Below are positions 26,240-34,415 of a DNA stretch of 64,000 nucleotides, piece by piece. The stretch is from Bacillus sp. FJAT-29937 (GTDB lineage: Bacteria; Bacillota; Bacilli; Bacillales; Cytobacillaceae). The first letter of the stretch is position 1, and every line of letters starts with the position of its first letter. The stretch covers positions 94,971 to 158,970 of the forward strand of contig NZ_LMAS01000001.1 in assembly GCF_001509555.1 (NCBI RefSeq). The letters are read 5' to 3'. The translations under genes were made by a program, and so were the position numbers. Below the pieces are notes generated by a model that was given only the letters and a program-made list of their open reading frames with translations, had not been told where the DNA came from and searched no databases.

Positions 26240-27973
26240 TTAGACAATCGCCCTATCCTTTAATTGCTCGCCATTAACAATTTCCTGAACTTCAGTACCT
26301 TCTAAAGTTTCTTTTTTCATAAGGGCTTGTACTAAAATTTCAAATTGTGGACCATTATTTTTTATGAGCTGTTCAGATTTTTCTAATGCTTTTTGGAAAA
26401 GCTCCTGCATTTTTACTTCTTTTTCGACCTTATTAAAAGTAAGGGTAAACCCATTTTCAAGCAAGCCAGTGTCAACCATTTGTTCGATAACCTGCTTCGC
26501 TTGCTGAACGTCACCACTTACACCAATGCTGTGTTCGCCAAGGTAAGTTCGTTCCGCAACACCGCCTGCGAGGATCATAGCCACTTGATCTAGCATGTCT
26601 GTTGTTGTTGATAAATGCATTTCTTTCGGAATCGGTGCTACATAACCAAGCGCTTGCCCGCGTGGAATAATCGTTGCTTTACGAACAGAACCTGGTTTCG
26701 TAATAGCAGCAACAAGGGCGTGGCCTGCTTCATGAATCGCCACACGCTTTTTTGTATCCTGATCTTGCAGAGACCTCGTTGAACTTCCAAGAATGGTTCG
26801 GTCTATAGCAAAATCTAAATCTTCTTTAGCTATAACATTCTGACCATTTCTCACTGCTCTCCTGCTCGCAGTTTCAAAAAGAGAATGGAGGTCAGCACCT
26901 GAAAATCCTGACGTGCTTTCTGCAAGTTCATCAAGTGAGTTTAATACATCTGCAGCTAATACACGATTTTTCGTATGAATGTCAATAATCTCTTTTCTTC
27001 CATTAGTATCTGGAAGTGGAACATGAAAAGAGAAATCAATTCGTCCAGGACGCAGGAATGCATCATCGAGCATATCCTTACGGTTTGTTGCGGCGATGAA
27101 AAGAATTCCATCATTCGAATGACCGCCATCTAATTGAACGAGAAGCTCAGTTAATGTTTTTTCACTTTCCTCGCCGCCATGCTGCTTTCTTTTTCCAGCG
27201 AGTGCATCAACTTCATCGACAAAAATGACAGCTGGCTTCTGTTTTCTCGCATTTTGAAACAAAGTACGTACACGTGATGCACCAACACCTACAAACATTT
27301 CATTAAAGGCTGAGCCGCTTGTGGAAAAGAAGGCAGCGCCAATTTCCTTCGCAATCGCTTGTGCCAGCAAGGTTTTACCTGTGCCAGGAGGTCCATATAA
27401 TAAAATCCCTTTCGGCGGTTTTACACCCATTTTTAAAGAACGATCTGGATCTTTAAGAGTCGAAAGTGTTTGCATAATCTCCTCTTTCATTTCACCTTGA
27501 ATACCGCCGACATCAGCAAGAGAAATAGAAGGGAGGGGCCTTGCTTTAGATACGCTTTCCTTCATGGTGTTAGCGGCACCAAGTCCGCCTTTACCAGATT
27601 TATATAAGTAAATACCAAGAGACGCAAGAATAATCACTAAACCGCCAAGAATCCATGGTGTATAAGGACTGCTCGAAGAAAATGTATATTGAACATGATA
27701 GTTTTCTACTAATTTATCAATCATCTGACTATTCGGAGGTACATGGGACTCAAATTCACCATCACTCGTCACAATCATAAGCTTTCCATCTTTATGCTCG
27801 TTAATAGTAACCAACTCTCCATTTTGTGAGGCTATTAACTTCTCAACAGAGGAAAAGGGAATGGCTACTGCTTTATTCCCAGCCTGAACAGCCCATATAA
27901 TAGCTGCCACAATCATCAAGAAACCAACAATAATCGGTACAATCGTTGAAGCTTTTTTAAAATGTAATTTCAA
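26240..27973 (-). CDS. FtsH-like membrane AAA+ zinc metalloprotease (paralogue)
   Basis: This 577-residue protein has two N-terminal helices (about 10-29 and 105-124) flanking a short external domain. The AAA+ module has Walker A GPPGTGKT (194-201), Walker B FVDEVDA (251-257), pore loop MFVG and RPGR arginine fingers (308-311). The M41 protease domain has HEAGH at 414-418 and the third zinc ligand Asp488 in GVSGDVQQA. All catalytic residues are present, so it should be active. It is about 60 residues shorter than housekeeping FtsH, lacks the usual acidic C-terminal tail and has an unusual start ([10 protein letters not shown]). The main ftsH normally sits by hpt/tilS, so this is probably a second copy. 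Confidence 0.88.
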   Translation of the reverse strand: MKLHFKKASTIVPIIVGFLMIVAAIIWAVQAGNKAVAIPFSSVEKLIASQNGELVTINEHKDGKLMIVTSDGEFESHVPPNSQMIDKLVENYHVQYTFSSSSPYTPWILGGLVIILASLGIYLYKSGKGGLGAANTMKESVSKARPLPSISLADVGGIQGEMKEEIMQTLSTLKDPDRSLKMGVKPPKGILLYGPPGTGKTLLAQAIAKEIGAAFFSTSGSAFNEMFVGVGASRVRTLFQNARKQKPAVIFVDEVDALAGKRKQHGGEESEKTLTELLVQLDGGHSNDGILFIAATNRKDMLDDAFLRPGRIDFSFHVPLPDTNGRKEIIDIHTKNRVLAADVLNSLDELAESTSGFSGADLHSLFETASRRAVRNGQNVIAKEDLDFAIDRTILGSSTRSLQDQDTKKRVAIHEAGHALVAAITKPGSVRKATIIPRGQALGYVAPIPKEMHLSTTTDMLDQVAMILAGGVAERTYLGEHSIGVSGDVQQAKQVIEQMVDTGLLENGFTLTFNKVEKEVKMQELFQKALEKSEQLIKNNGPQFEILVQALMKKETLEGTEVQEIVNGEQLKDRAIV

Positions 27974-28177
27974 CTTTTTCCCTCCTTACTGTTACCTTAT
28001 TATTATAAGGATCATAGGAAGGAAGGACTAGTGCCATTTTAATGTAAAAGGATGAAAAAGGTGGAAATTTAAATATAAATGCAGCCATTTAAGAATAGAT
28101 CCAATTTTGCATAAGTTATCCCTTCACAAATGTTGGAAACTATACTATACTGATGTTGGAATGATAATTAAATAAAC

Positions 28178-28270
28178 GTAACCACAAGGGGAGCTTTTCG
28201 CTGAGAGTGAACAGGAGACTGTTCTGACCCTTCGAACCTGTTAGTTAATTCTAGCGCAGGAATGTGGCAT
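28178..28270 (+). promoter_or_regulatory. TPP riboswitch (THI box) aptamer
   Basis: The conserved blocks are present: ACAAGGGGAGC (28184-28194), GCTGAGAG (about 28200), GACCCTTCGAACCTG and the 3' block GCGCAGGAATGTGG. It binds thiamine pyrophosphate and lies before the thiamine transporter gene. Confidence 0.96.
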
Positions 28271-28301
28271 GAATAGAATGTTTTTTTCTGTTGTTTTCTA
28301 T

Positions 28302-28338
28302 TCTCCCCTTGAGGTAACGGAATACACTAAAGGGGAGA
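28302..28338 (+). promoter_or_regulatory. Shine-Dalgarno sequestering hairpin of the TPP switch
   Basis: TCTCCCCTT (28302-28310) is perfectly complementary to AAGGGGAGA (28330-28338), which contains the thiT ribosome binding site. The same CTCCCCTTG can pair with CAAGGGGAG (28185-28193) inside the aptamer. This implies translational OFF control: TPP locks the aptamer and frees the sequestering strand. Confidence 0.8.
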
Positions 28339-28345
28339 TTTTTTT

Positions 28346-28945
28346 ATGAAGAAATTAGGTTTGCTTGCATTAATCGAAGCCTCATTTTTTGCAGCTTTTG
28401 CCATTGTTCTAGATTTGCTGCCATCTATTAAACCAATGCCATCCGTTTCTATTTCAATCGCCATGGTCCCAATTTTCATTCTTGCCTTTCGCTGGGGTTT
28501 TAAGGTCAGCCTATTAGCCGGGTTGCTTTGGGGAGTTCTGCAAATTGCAATGGGAGACGCATGGATCGCCACTCCAACACAAGCCTTTATAGAATATTTT
28601 ATTGCCTTTGCCTGTATCGGATTTGCTGGCCTATTCTATAATTTTATACAAAAAGAAATCCGATTCGGTTCGAAAAAGAAAGCAATGGGCTGGATGATCG
28701 CTGCTGTTTTTGCTGGCAGCCTGGCACGATATTTCTGGCACTTCATTGCAGGCGTGATTTTCTTTGGAGAATATGCGCCAGAGGGCATGTCGCCGTTCCT
28801 CTTCTCGTTTGCTGCAAATGGAGCTACTATGCTAGGAGCGTGGATATTATGCTCAATCGCAGTTGTCCTATTAATATCTACTGCACCGCAATTGATTATT
28901 AGAAAAGAGAATACACTGCTCATTACAGATAAAAAGGTATCTTAA
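28346..28945 (+). CDS. thiT: Thiamine ECF transporter substrate-binding subunit ThiT
   Basis: This 199-residue protein has six helices and the ThiT/YuaJ pattern: an alanine-rich first helix (EASFFAAFAIVLDLLP), the L1-loop segment with IKPMPSVSIS, and WIATPTQAFIEYFIAF. As an S-component it needs the shared EcfA1-EcfA2-EcfT module encoded elsewhere. The TPP riboswitch upstream fixes the vitamin specificity. Start at 28346 behind AAGGGGAG. A terminator follows. Confidence 0.95.
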   Translation: MKKLGLLALIEASFFAAFAIVLDLLPSIKPMPSVSISIAMVPIFILAFRWGFKVSLLAGLLWGVLQIAMGDAWIATPTQAFIEYFIAFACIGFAGLFYNFIQKEIRFGSKKKAMGWMIAAVFAGSLARYFWHFIAGVIFFGEYAPEGMSPFLFSFAANGATMLGAWILCSIAVVLLISTAPQLIIRKENTLLITDKKVS

Positions 28946-28957
28946 ATATTTTCTTAA

Positions 28958-28993
28958 CTACGCTTCTGGCAAAATCAGAGGCGTATTTTTTTT
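28958..28993 (+). terminator. Terminator of thiT
   Basis: TACGCTTCTG pairs with CAGAGGCGTA around a 7-base loop and is followed by eight T. Confidence 0.9.
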
Positions 28994-29035
28994 GCATCTG
29001 CTATTGAGGAATTGACATCGGCATGATTAATAATC

Positions 29036-29062
29036 ACTTCCAAATATGAATCTCATAGTATA
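29036..29062 (+). promoter_or_regulatory. Candidate sigma-K (mother-cell) promoter
   Basis: CATAGTATA (29054-29062) fits the CATANNNTA -10 element, and AC lies 16 bp upstream at 29036-29037, the sigma-K spacing. The sigma-E -35 is not matched. Confidence 0.45.
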
Positions 29063-29089
29063 TAAGGAAAAACTTTAGGAGGGATTCGT

Positions 29090-29527
29090 TTGTATCCTTA
29101 TTATGATTACAGAAATATGTACAGACAAACAGATAAATTACTTAGGGATTTAACGAAAGCCATTAATGGAGAATATAGTGCTGTTCAATGTTATCAGAAA
29201 ATAGCTAATATGGCGCCAAGCGAAAAAGAAAGGAAGCAAATACTTGAAATTCGAGAAGATGAAATAAAACATTTACAGACATTTACACAAATTTATGTGA
29301 ATCTGACGGGCAGGCAGCCACAGCCCCAAATCATTGAAGAATGCCCTAACACATACAAAGCAGGGATCGATTTTGCCTTTATAGATGAACAGGAAACTGT
29401 AGATTTCTATCTTGGCGTGTCAGATGAGATAACAGATGTGAATATTAAAAATGCTTTCAAACGAGCCGCATCAGATGAACAAAATCATGCCGTTTGGTTT
29501 TTATATTTTATAAACAAGCGGAAATAA
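29090..29527 (+). CDS. Ferritin-like (YhjR-type) protein
   Basis: This 145-residue all-helical protein shows two E...E-x2-H half-motifs typical of a di-iron four-helix bundle: Glu28 region (NGEYSAVQCYQ) with REDEIKH, and DEQETVDFY with SDEQNH. The Tyr-rich start (YPYYDYRNMYRQ) is common in spore-associated proteins. It resembles B. subtilis YhjR, reported as sporulation-associated. The start is TTG 29090 behind TAGGAGGG, and a sigma-K-like promoter is placed correctly upstream. Iron storage or peroxide consumption in the mother cell is an inference. Confidence 0.72.
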   Translation: MYPYYDYRNMYRQTDKLLRDLTKAINGEYSAVQCYQKIANMAPSEKERKQILEIREDEIKHLQTFTQIYVNLTGRQPQPQIIEECPNTYKAGIDFAFIDEQETVDFYLGVSDEITDVNIKNAFKRAASDEQNHAVWFLYFINKRK

Positions 29528-29534
29528 TTACATG

Positions 29535-29582
29535 CAAAAACAAAAGAAATCGTCAGCAAAGACCGATTTCTTTTGTTTTTAT
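29535..29582. terminator. Bidirectional terminator
   Basis: AAAACAAAAGAAATCG pairs with CGATTTCTTTTGTTTT. It separates the ferritin-like gene from the small gene on the other strand. Confidence 0.9.
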
Positions 29583-29586
29583 TTTT

Positions 29587-29727
29587 TTATTTTTTTATTA
29601 TGGGTTCTAGTTGTCTAGCGATTTCACTTAGTAATTCATGTACCGTCAGGTGATTTTCATTTTGACCTTTTTTTAGGGCTGACTGTAAAACCTTTGCAAA
29701 CTCATACGAATTTACTTCCGGCCTCAT
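29587..29727 (-). CDS. 46-residue small protein
   Basis: The frame from ATG 29727 encodes 46 residues, beginning MRPEVNSYEFAKVLQSALK and ending ARQLEPIIKK. Both halves look helical and amphipathic, joined by a polar turn (KKGQNENHLTV). An AAGGTG site lies 6-7 bases upstream, and the gene stops just before the shared terminator. It is not recognised as a known family; the size and helical hairpin are similar to small regulatory proteins, but that is only a resemblance. Confidence 0.6.
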   Translation of the reverse strand: MRPEVNSYEFAKVLQSALKKGQNENHLTVHELLSEIARQLEPIIKK

Positions 29728-29982
29728 ATGTGAACACCTTCTAATGATCATTTGATGAAGAACTCAGCAGGGAATACACTTTACAGTATATTAAAGATTA
29801 ATTTTAATTGTGACTTGTAAAAAGTTTAATTTTAAAACAATGAGGTTTCATCCAGTCCTTTTTCGGGTACATTATTAAAAAAATTCTCAAGATTACCCCC
29901 ATAATATCCTTCATGAGATCGAATGCTCTAATAAAATAAACATTCCAATACTTATTAAAAACCACTTAGAGGAGTTCTGATT

Positions 29983-30114
29983 ATGATTTTAATTAATGCC
30001 GATATTGATAAACTGTTAGACGCTACCGAAGAAATGGCAAATGAAAGTGATTTTAGCTATATAATCAGACGAATTGAAATTGATAAATTACTAGAAAAGA
30101 CACAAGACTGGTGA
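29983..30114 (+). CDS. 43-residue acidic small protein
   Basis: The frame from ATG 29983 encodes 43 residues (begins MILINADIDKLLDATEEMA, ends LLEKTQDW). AGAGGAG precedes it with good spacing, and a hairpin terminator follows 15 bp after the stop. The sequence has two similar helices, each with an I-D-K-L-L element (ADIDKLL and IEIDKLL), suggesting a duplicated amphipathic unit. The function is unknown. Confidence 0.6.
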   Translation: MILINADIDKLLDATEEMANESDFSYIIRRIEIDKLLEKTQDW

Positions 30115-30126
30115 ATAATGCGAACA

Positions 30127-30162
30127 TCAAATATCCGCTCAAATCGAGTGGATATTTTTTAT
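30127..30162 (+). terminator. Terminator after the 43-residue gene
   Basis: AAATATCCGCTC pairs with GAGTGGATATTT and is followed by a T-run. Confidence 0.85.
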
Positions 30163-30245
30163 TAAAGTCAATCTATGGATGAAAAGGAAGTGACTGTAAC
30201 TAAAGGGAGTCCTATTCCGTCAAAAGCTATAAAGGAGGGTCAGCA

Positions 30246-32414
30246 ATGAAGAGAAAATGGTTAACGATAGGCGGAATTTTTACAGTCATAACAGTCATAC
30301 TTTCATTTTTCCTCATAACACAGTTAAAGGTTGTCAGTGGCATGGATACAAAAAATGATAAGACCACAGTCCTGCAAAATAAAATTTGGAAAATTAACTT
30401 TTCCTCTAAACTGGATCCTAAAAGTGTAAATGAAAAAACGGTCTATGTAACGGATGAAAAGGGACAAAATCAAAAAGTGAAAGTGAATGTCGGCAAGGAG
30501 GGATCCTCCGTTATAGTAGAACCCCCTTATGGCGGATATTCATTAGAGGCAAAATATTATACTTTACATCTAAGTTCAGATATAAAATCTGCTTTCGGAA
30601 AAAAGCTGCTTTCTGGAAAGAGTCAATCCTTCGAAGTAAAAGACACTCTGCCTTCAATTAAATCGAAGACTGCTTTAAATGAATTATTATTAAATCGTGT
30701 AAAGGATGAAGAGAAGAAATACAAAACGGGCATTTCTTTCAGTATGAAGGAGTCTGCTCAGGAAAATGCCGCAGCAGATAAAAGCGGATCTAATTATTCT
30801 GAAACGAATGTTCAGGTTCAGGGAATCGATGAAGCTGATACGGTTAAAACAGATGGTTCTTATATTTATCAGGTCGTGGACGGAAAGGTTCAAATTATTA
30901 AAGCGGCTCCGGCCGATAAGATGACTTTAGAGTCTGTGCTCTCATTTGACCATTCCTTTTCTCCTTACGAGCTTTTTATATACGGGGATCAGTTAATTAT
31001 TTTGGGTAATAGTTACGGGAAAATGCCGCACCCGACACAGAAAAAAATAGCTGAGATCGCCCTTGCTCCTGTACATGAAACAACGAAAGCAATAATATAT
31101 AATATCGAAAATAAACAGAGACCAAAAAAAATAAGAGAATTTGAAATCGAAGGGTCACTGCTTTCATCTAGGCTTATGAATGGAAAAGTCTATCTTATTG
31201 CCAATAAATATCCGGATGTTTGGATTTTGAGAGACAATCCGGAAATGGATATACGTCCTAAGTATTCTGATTCATTAGTGAAACCAGACATGCAGCCAGT
31301 TGATTTCGGTCATATTCAGTATTTTCCTGAATCGAGCGAAACCAATTTTACAAATATTGCTGTAATCGATCTTGATATACCGACAGAAAAAATTTCCGTA
31401 TCGACCTATTTAGGCAGCGGCAATAATCTTTATATGTCAAAAAATAATCTCTATTTAGCCGTCAGCAACTACTATTGGTTTCCGAATATAGACGGAAAAT
31501 CTCATCAGCCTGATACAACTGTTTATAAATTTTCAGTGGATGGCATGAATGTTGATTTCCATAGCTCGGGTGAAGTTCCGGGAACGGTATTAAATCAGTT
31601 TTCCATGGATGAATATGATGGGTATTTTCGCATTGCCACAACAAAAGGGCAAGTTTGGGATGACAAGCGTCCTTCAGCGAATAATCTTTATATATTGGAT
31701 GGAAACCTAAAGCAGGTAGGTGAACTAGAGGATCTCGCAAGGGGAGAGCGAATTTATTCGGCTAGGTTTATGAATGATCGCATTTACATCGTGACCTTTA
31801 GAGAAACGGACCCGTTATTTGTCATAGATGGAAAGGACCCGAAGAATCCAAAGGTTTTAGGTGAATTGAAAATACCTGGTTTCAGCAATTATCTGCACCC
31901 ATATGACGAAAATCATCTCATTGGTTTTGGTTATGACACAAAGTTAGGCGGGAAAGGTGCCGGTAACCAGCCAATTATTTTAACGGATGGGGTGAAAATT
32001 TCCCTTTTTGATGTAAGTGATTTGGCGAATCCCAAAGAGAAATTCACAGAAATTATCGGAGGCAGAGGTACGTACTCGCCATTAAATCATGATCATAAAG
32101 CACTGTTGTTCGATAAAAAGAAAAATCTTTTTGCCTTTCCAATTACCGTTCATCAAAATAAACCAAATAGTGAATATGAATCTACATTTGAGTTCCAAGG
32201 AGCATATGTTTACAACATTGATTTAAGAACGGGCTTTCACTTACAATCGAAATTAACACATCAACATCCTCAAGCTCCATATGAGGAATGGGAAAATCAA
32301 ATTAATCGGATTATTTATATTGGAGACTCGCTATATGCCTTGTCACCAACAAAAATATCGTCCTACGACTTAAATTCGTATGTACAACAAGGGGAATTAA
32401 ACTTGAAAAAATAA
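30246..32414 (+). CDS. Secreted beta-propeller domain protein with N-terminal Ig-like domain
   Basis: This 722-residue protein has a signal-anchor helix (7-25), then an Ig-like SbsA/Big_5-type domain (about 35-130, with SSKLDPKSVNEKTVYV and YTLHLSSDIKSAFGKKL). A lysine-rich linker leads to the large beta-propeller domain, opened by the family signature NVQVQGIDEADTVKTDGSYI (about 188-207). Repeated blades carry the pattern of small aromatics and YIV/YLI strands. Proteins of this type (PF09826) lie on the cell surface of Bacilli and archaea, and their partners are unknown. Start at 30246 behind AGGAGG. It is monocistronic, with a terminator after the stop. Confidence 0.88.
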   Translation: MKRKWLTIGGIFTVITVILSFFLITQLKVVSGMDTKNDKTTVLQNKIWKINFSSKLDPKSVNEKTVYVTDEKGQNQKVKVNVGKEGSSVIVEPPYGGYSLEAKYYTLHLSSDIKSAFGKKLLSGKSQSFEVKDTLPSIKSKTALNELLLNRVKDEEKKYKTGISFSMKESAQENAAADKSGSNYSETNVQVQGIDEADTVKTDGSYIYQVVDGKVQIIKAAPADKMTLESVLSFDHSFSPYELFIYGDQLIILGNSYGKMPHPTQKKIAEIALAPVHETTKAIIYNIENKQRPKKIREFEIEGSLLSSRLMNGKVYLIANKYPDVWILRDNPEMDIRPKYSDSLVKPDMQPVDFGHIQYFPESSETNFTNIAVIDLDIPTEKISVSTYLGSGNNLYMSKNNLYLAVSNYYWFPNIDGKSHQPDTTVYKFSVDGMNVDFHSSGEVPGTVLNQFSMDEYDGYFRIATTKGQVWDDKRPSANNLYILDGNLKQVGELEDLARGERIYSARFMNDRIYIVTFRETDPLFVIDGKDPKNPKVLGELKIPGFSNYLHPYDENHLIGFGYDTKLGGKGAGNQPIILTDGVKISLFDVSDLANPKEKFTEIIGGRGTYSPLNHDHKALLFDKKKNLFAFPITVHQNKPNSEYESTFEFQGAYVYNIDLRTGFHLQSKLTHQHPQAPYEEWENQINRIIYIGDSLYALSPTKISSYDLNSYVQQGELNLKK

Positions 32415-32440
32415 CACCCATTTTTTGGGTGTTATTTTAA
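32409..32440 (+). terminator. Terminator of the beta-propeller gene
   Basis: AATAACACCC pairs with GGGTGTTATT around a T-rich loop and is followed by TTTT. Confidence 0.85.
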
Positions 32441-32545
32441 TTGAATATTCAATGATACTTGTCCATAATATAGTATATATCTTCAAAAATGATGAACTAG
32501 ACACCTAGATTCCTAGTCCAACACTAAAAAAGACTGGAGATCGAT

Positions 32546-33112
32546 ATGAACCATATTTATTATTTTATTGGCGCTTACTTTATCGGCAATATTTTGACTG
32601 CCTATATTTTTTTAAAGCTTCTTGGGAAAGGCAATGTACATAATCAAGGTTCCGGAAACCCAGGAGCAAGAAATATCGGACGATTATATGGAAAAAAGGC
32701 TTTTGTCATAACCTTTCTCGGTGATGCATGTAAAGGAAGTATTGTCATCCTGATTGGAAAACATTTGCAATTTACGGAACTAGAAGTGCTGGCTGGCCTT
32801 ACCCTAGCTGTAGTCGGACATATTAAACCAATCCTTTTTCAATTTAAAGGCGGAAAAGGGGTTTCAACTTTTATCGGCGGAATCATTACATTCGAGCCAT
32901 TGGTGGCACTTGTCATTATTATTGGATTTTTACTATTTTATCCTTTAACTAAAAGCTTTACGATTGCAGGACTTGCAGCCATTTGCCTAATTCCGTTTTC
33001 TATTTCCTATCTTTATCATTCCATTGAGCTTTTATGGATTATAGCAGCAATAATTATCATTCTGATTTTTGCACATTCGGAAAATTTATTAAGAAAAATT
33101 AAGCAAACCTAG
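32546..33112 (+). CDS. PlsY-like glycerol-3-phosphate acyltransferase (divergent paralogue)
   Basis: A 188-residue membrane protein with five helices. PlsY motif 2 is present as GSGNPGARN (36-44; usually GSGN.GATN), the LGDACKG segment stands where LLDALKG is expected, and motif 3 is FKGGKGVST. The first motif, normally S-I-P-x-G in the first loop, is replaced by GNILTAYI, so acyl-phosphate binding may be changed. PlsY transfers acyl groups from acyl-phosphate to glycerol-3-phosphate. The essential copy usually sits near parC/parE, so I take this as a second member. It is convergent with, and only 11 bp from, the haemoglobin gene. Confidence 0.82.
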   Translation: MNHIYYFIGAYFIGNILTAYIFLKLLGKGNVHNQGSGNPGARNIGRLYGKKAFVITFLGDACKGSIVILIGKHLQFTELEVLAGLTLAVVGHIKPILFQFKGGKGVSTFIGGIITFEPLVALVIIIGFLLFYPLTKSFTIAGLAAICLIPFSISYLYHSIELLWIIAAIIIILIFAHSENLLRKIKQT

Positions 33113-33123
33113 GCAATGAAATT

Positions 33124-33516
33124 TTATTCATAATCTGAAGTGTTTACCATAATCCCTGCTACTTGTGTTAGTCGATCATAAAACGCCTCACCTGCAGGAT
33201 TTTCATTGAGTCCGATTTCCTCAAAAGCTTCTTTCATGCAGCGAAGCCAGCACTTAGCACGCAGCGGTGTCACTTCGAAGGGAAGGTGGCGGTGCTGCAT
33301 AGCAGGCGGCCCGAATTCCTGACTATAAAGTGCGGGTCCTCCGGTAAATTGTGATAGAAACATTCGCTGTTTTCTCATGATTTCATCCATATCGCCTTCA
33401 AACAATGGACTGAGATTGGGATCCGCATATACACGTGGATAAAATGCTTGGACAAGGTTCTCAATCGTCTCCGCTCCGCCTATTTGAGTAAAAAGGGTAT
33501 TAATTTTGTAATCCAT
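33124..33516 (-). CDS. Group II truncated haemoglobin
   Basis: A 130-residue globin of the 2/2 type. The B-helix tyrosine region is AFYPRVYADPNLSPLF; the GGP motif (FTGGPALYSQEFGPP) and the proximal His region (MQHRHLPFEV) with the G8 tryptophan (CWLRCM) define group II, like B. subtilis YjbI. The start is ATG 33516, six bases from AAGGTG; earlier in-frame codons overlap that site. An Fnr-like box at -41.5 suggests it is made when oxygen is low. Likely roles are oxygen scavenging or nitric oxide handling. In B. subtilis the gene neighbours yjbH; here that context is absent. Confidence 0.9.
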   Translation of the reverse strand: MDYKINTLFTQIGGAETIENLVQAFYPRVYADPNLSPLFEGDMDEIMRKQRMFLSQFTGGPALYSQEFGPPAMQHRHLPFEVTPLRAKCWLRCMKEAFEEIGLNENPAGEAFYDRLTQVAGIMVNTSDYE

Positions 33517-33555
33517 TTTCATCACCTTTTTCAAATTTCATTTATTATTATTATG

Positions 33556-33602
33556 TATGATTATAATCATAAAACAAACGAGTTATTGTGATTTAAATCA
33601 CG
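33556..33602 (-). promoter_or_regulatory. Fnr-type activated promoter of the truncated haemoglobin
   Basis: TGTGATTTAAATCACG (33587-33602) differs by one base from the Fnr/Crp consensus TGTGA-N6-TCACA. On the minus strand TATAAT lies at 33565-33560, within a 16-bp perfect palindrome (33556-33571). Taking -12 at 33565 puts +1 at 33553 and the centre of the box exactly at -41.5, the activation position for class II Fnr sites. Confidence 0.7.
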
Positions 33603-33640
33603 AAAGCATTGCCAAATAAACGGCAATGCTTTTTTATTCT
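33601..33640. terminator. Hairpin terminator
   Basis: AAAGCATTGCC pairs with GGCAATGCTTT around an 8-base loop, with T-runs for the leftward 52-residue gene as well as on the plus strand. Confidence 0.8.
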
Positions 33641-33797
33641 ATAAATGTTTGCTTACTACTTCTACTGTATTCTGTTCTTCTGTTGAAATGTTTAAATCCA
33701 AATTTGAATTCGTAACAATCATTTCTGTTGTATATGCAGCCTCATTCAATTGGTGATCCATTTCCGTAAAATCTGGAACCCCTTTTTCGTGATTCAT
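33639..33797 (-). CDS. 52-residue small acidic protein
   Basis: The frame from ATG 33797 gives 52 residues with a strong AGGAGG nine bases upstream. The sequence (begins MNHEKGVPDFTEMDHQLNEA, ends VEVVSKHL) is polar with an acidic centre and no membrane segment. A longer open frame to 33863 exists, but its extra 22 residues lack a start signal. It is not recognised. It lies divergent to the next small-protein cluster. Confidence 0.6.
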   Translation of the reverse strand: MNHEKGVPDFTEMDHQLNEAAYTTEMIVTNSNLDLNISTEEQNTVEVVSKHL

Positions 33798-33932
33798 TCC
33801 AACACACCTCCTAATAATAGCTTGCAATGAAAAAAAAATAATATTCAAGTATGTCTTGTTCATCAGCCTTGTATAAGCAAGACCTTAATGTCAAATTCTA
33901 TAGGAAAGCATGACAAAGGGGAGGGAAGCGAA

Positions 33933-34079
33933 ATGTTAAAGGATGAAAGTATAAAATGCACGGATGAAAAAGATCTGCTCCATCATTATTTCGCCGTACA
34001 AAGCGCCTTTATTTCTGTCCAAGAGGAGGAAGAACGGATACGAGAAGAAATGCGAGATATAAGGAAAGAAACTTTATGA
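33933..34079 (+). CDS. 48-residue charged coiled-coil protein
   Basis: ATG 33933 follows GGGGAGGG. The 48 residues include a cysteine near the start and a strongly charged helix (SVQEEEERIREEMRDIRKET) at the end. Its stop overlaps the start of the DUF3889 gene by ATGA, so the two are translated together. The function is unknown. Confidence 0.6.
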   Translation: MLKDESIKCTDEKDLLHHYFAVQSAFISVQEEEERIREEMRDIRKETL

Positions 34080-34399
34080 ACATTAAATTAAGAAGAATGT
34101 TCATCATTGTTACGGTCTTGTTGTTATCCTCAAGTCAACTCTCCTATGCTCAGCCAGATGCACCGCCATATGCAAAGTGGGGGCAATTAGCTGTAAAAAC
34201 AGCAAAGGAAAAATATCCGCAAGCAGATATTGTCGACTATTTGCATATCGGCAGGGAGAACAAGGACCATTCTTCAATTGAAAAATTTAAGCTTTGGCTG
34301 CGGGAAGGCGGCAAGGAATTCGGCTTGTTTATTGAAATTGAATTTAATCCAAAAAACGATAAGGTAATTCGTATTAGTGTAAAAAAATCATCCACATAA
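34076..34399 (+). CDS. Secreted DUF3889-type protein (YqzG/YhdC family)
   Basis: A 107-residue protein with a cleavable signal peptide (about 7-25, SYA-Q site). The mature part reads DAPPYAKWGQLAVKTAKEKY, followed by strands with FKLWL and FGLFIEIEF, the pattern of the small exported YqzG/YhdC family of Bacillus. The family has no known function. It is translationally coupled to the preceding 48-residue gene and followed 17 bp later by the Gln-rich protein gene, so three small genes form one unit. Confidence 0.75.
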   Translation: MNIKLRRMFIIVTVLLLSSSQLSYAQPDAPPYAKWGQLAVKTAKEKYPQADIVDYLHIGRENKDHSSIEKFKLWLREGGKEFGLFIEIEFNPKNDKVIRISVKKSST

Positions 34400-34415
34400 C
34401 GGAAAAGAGGGAATA

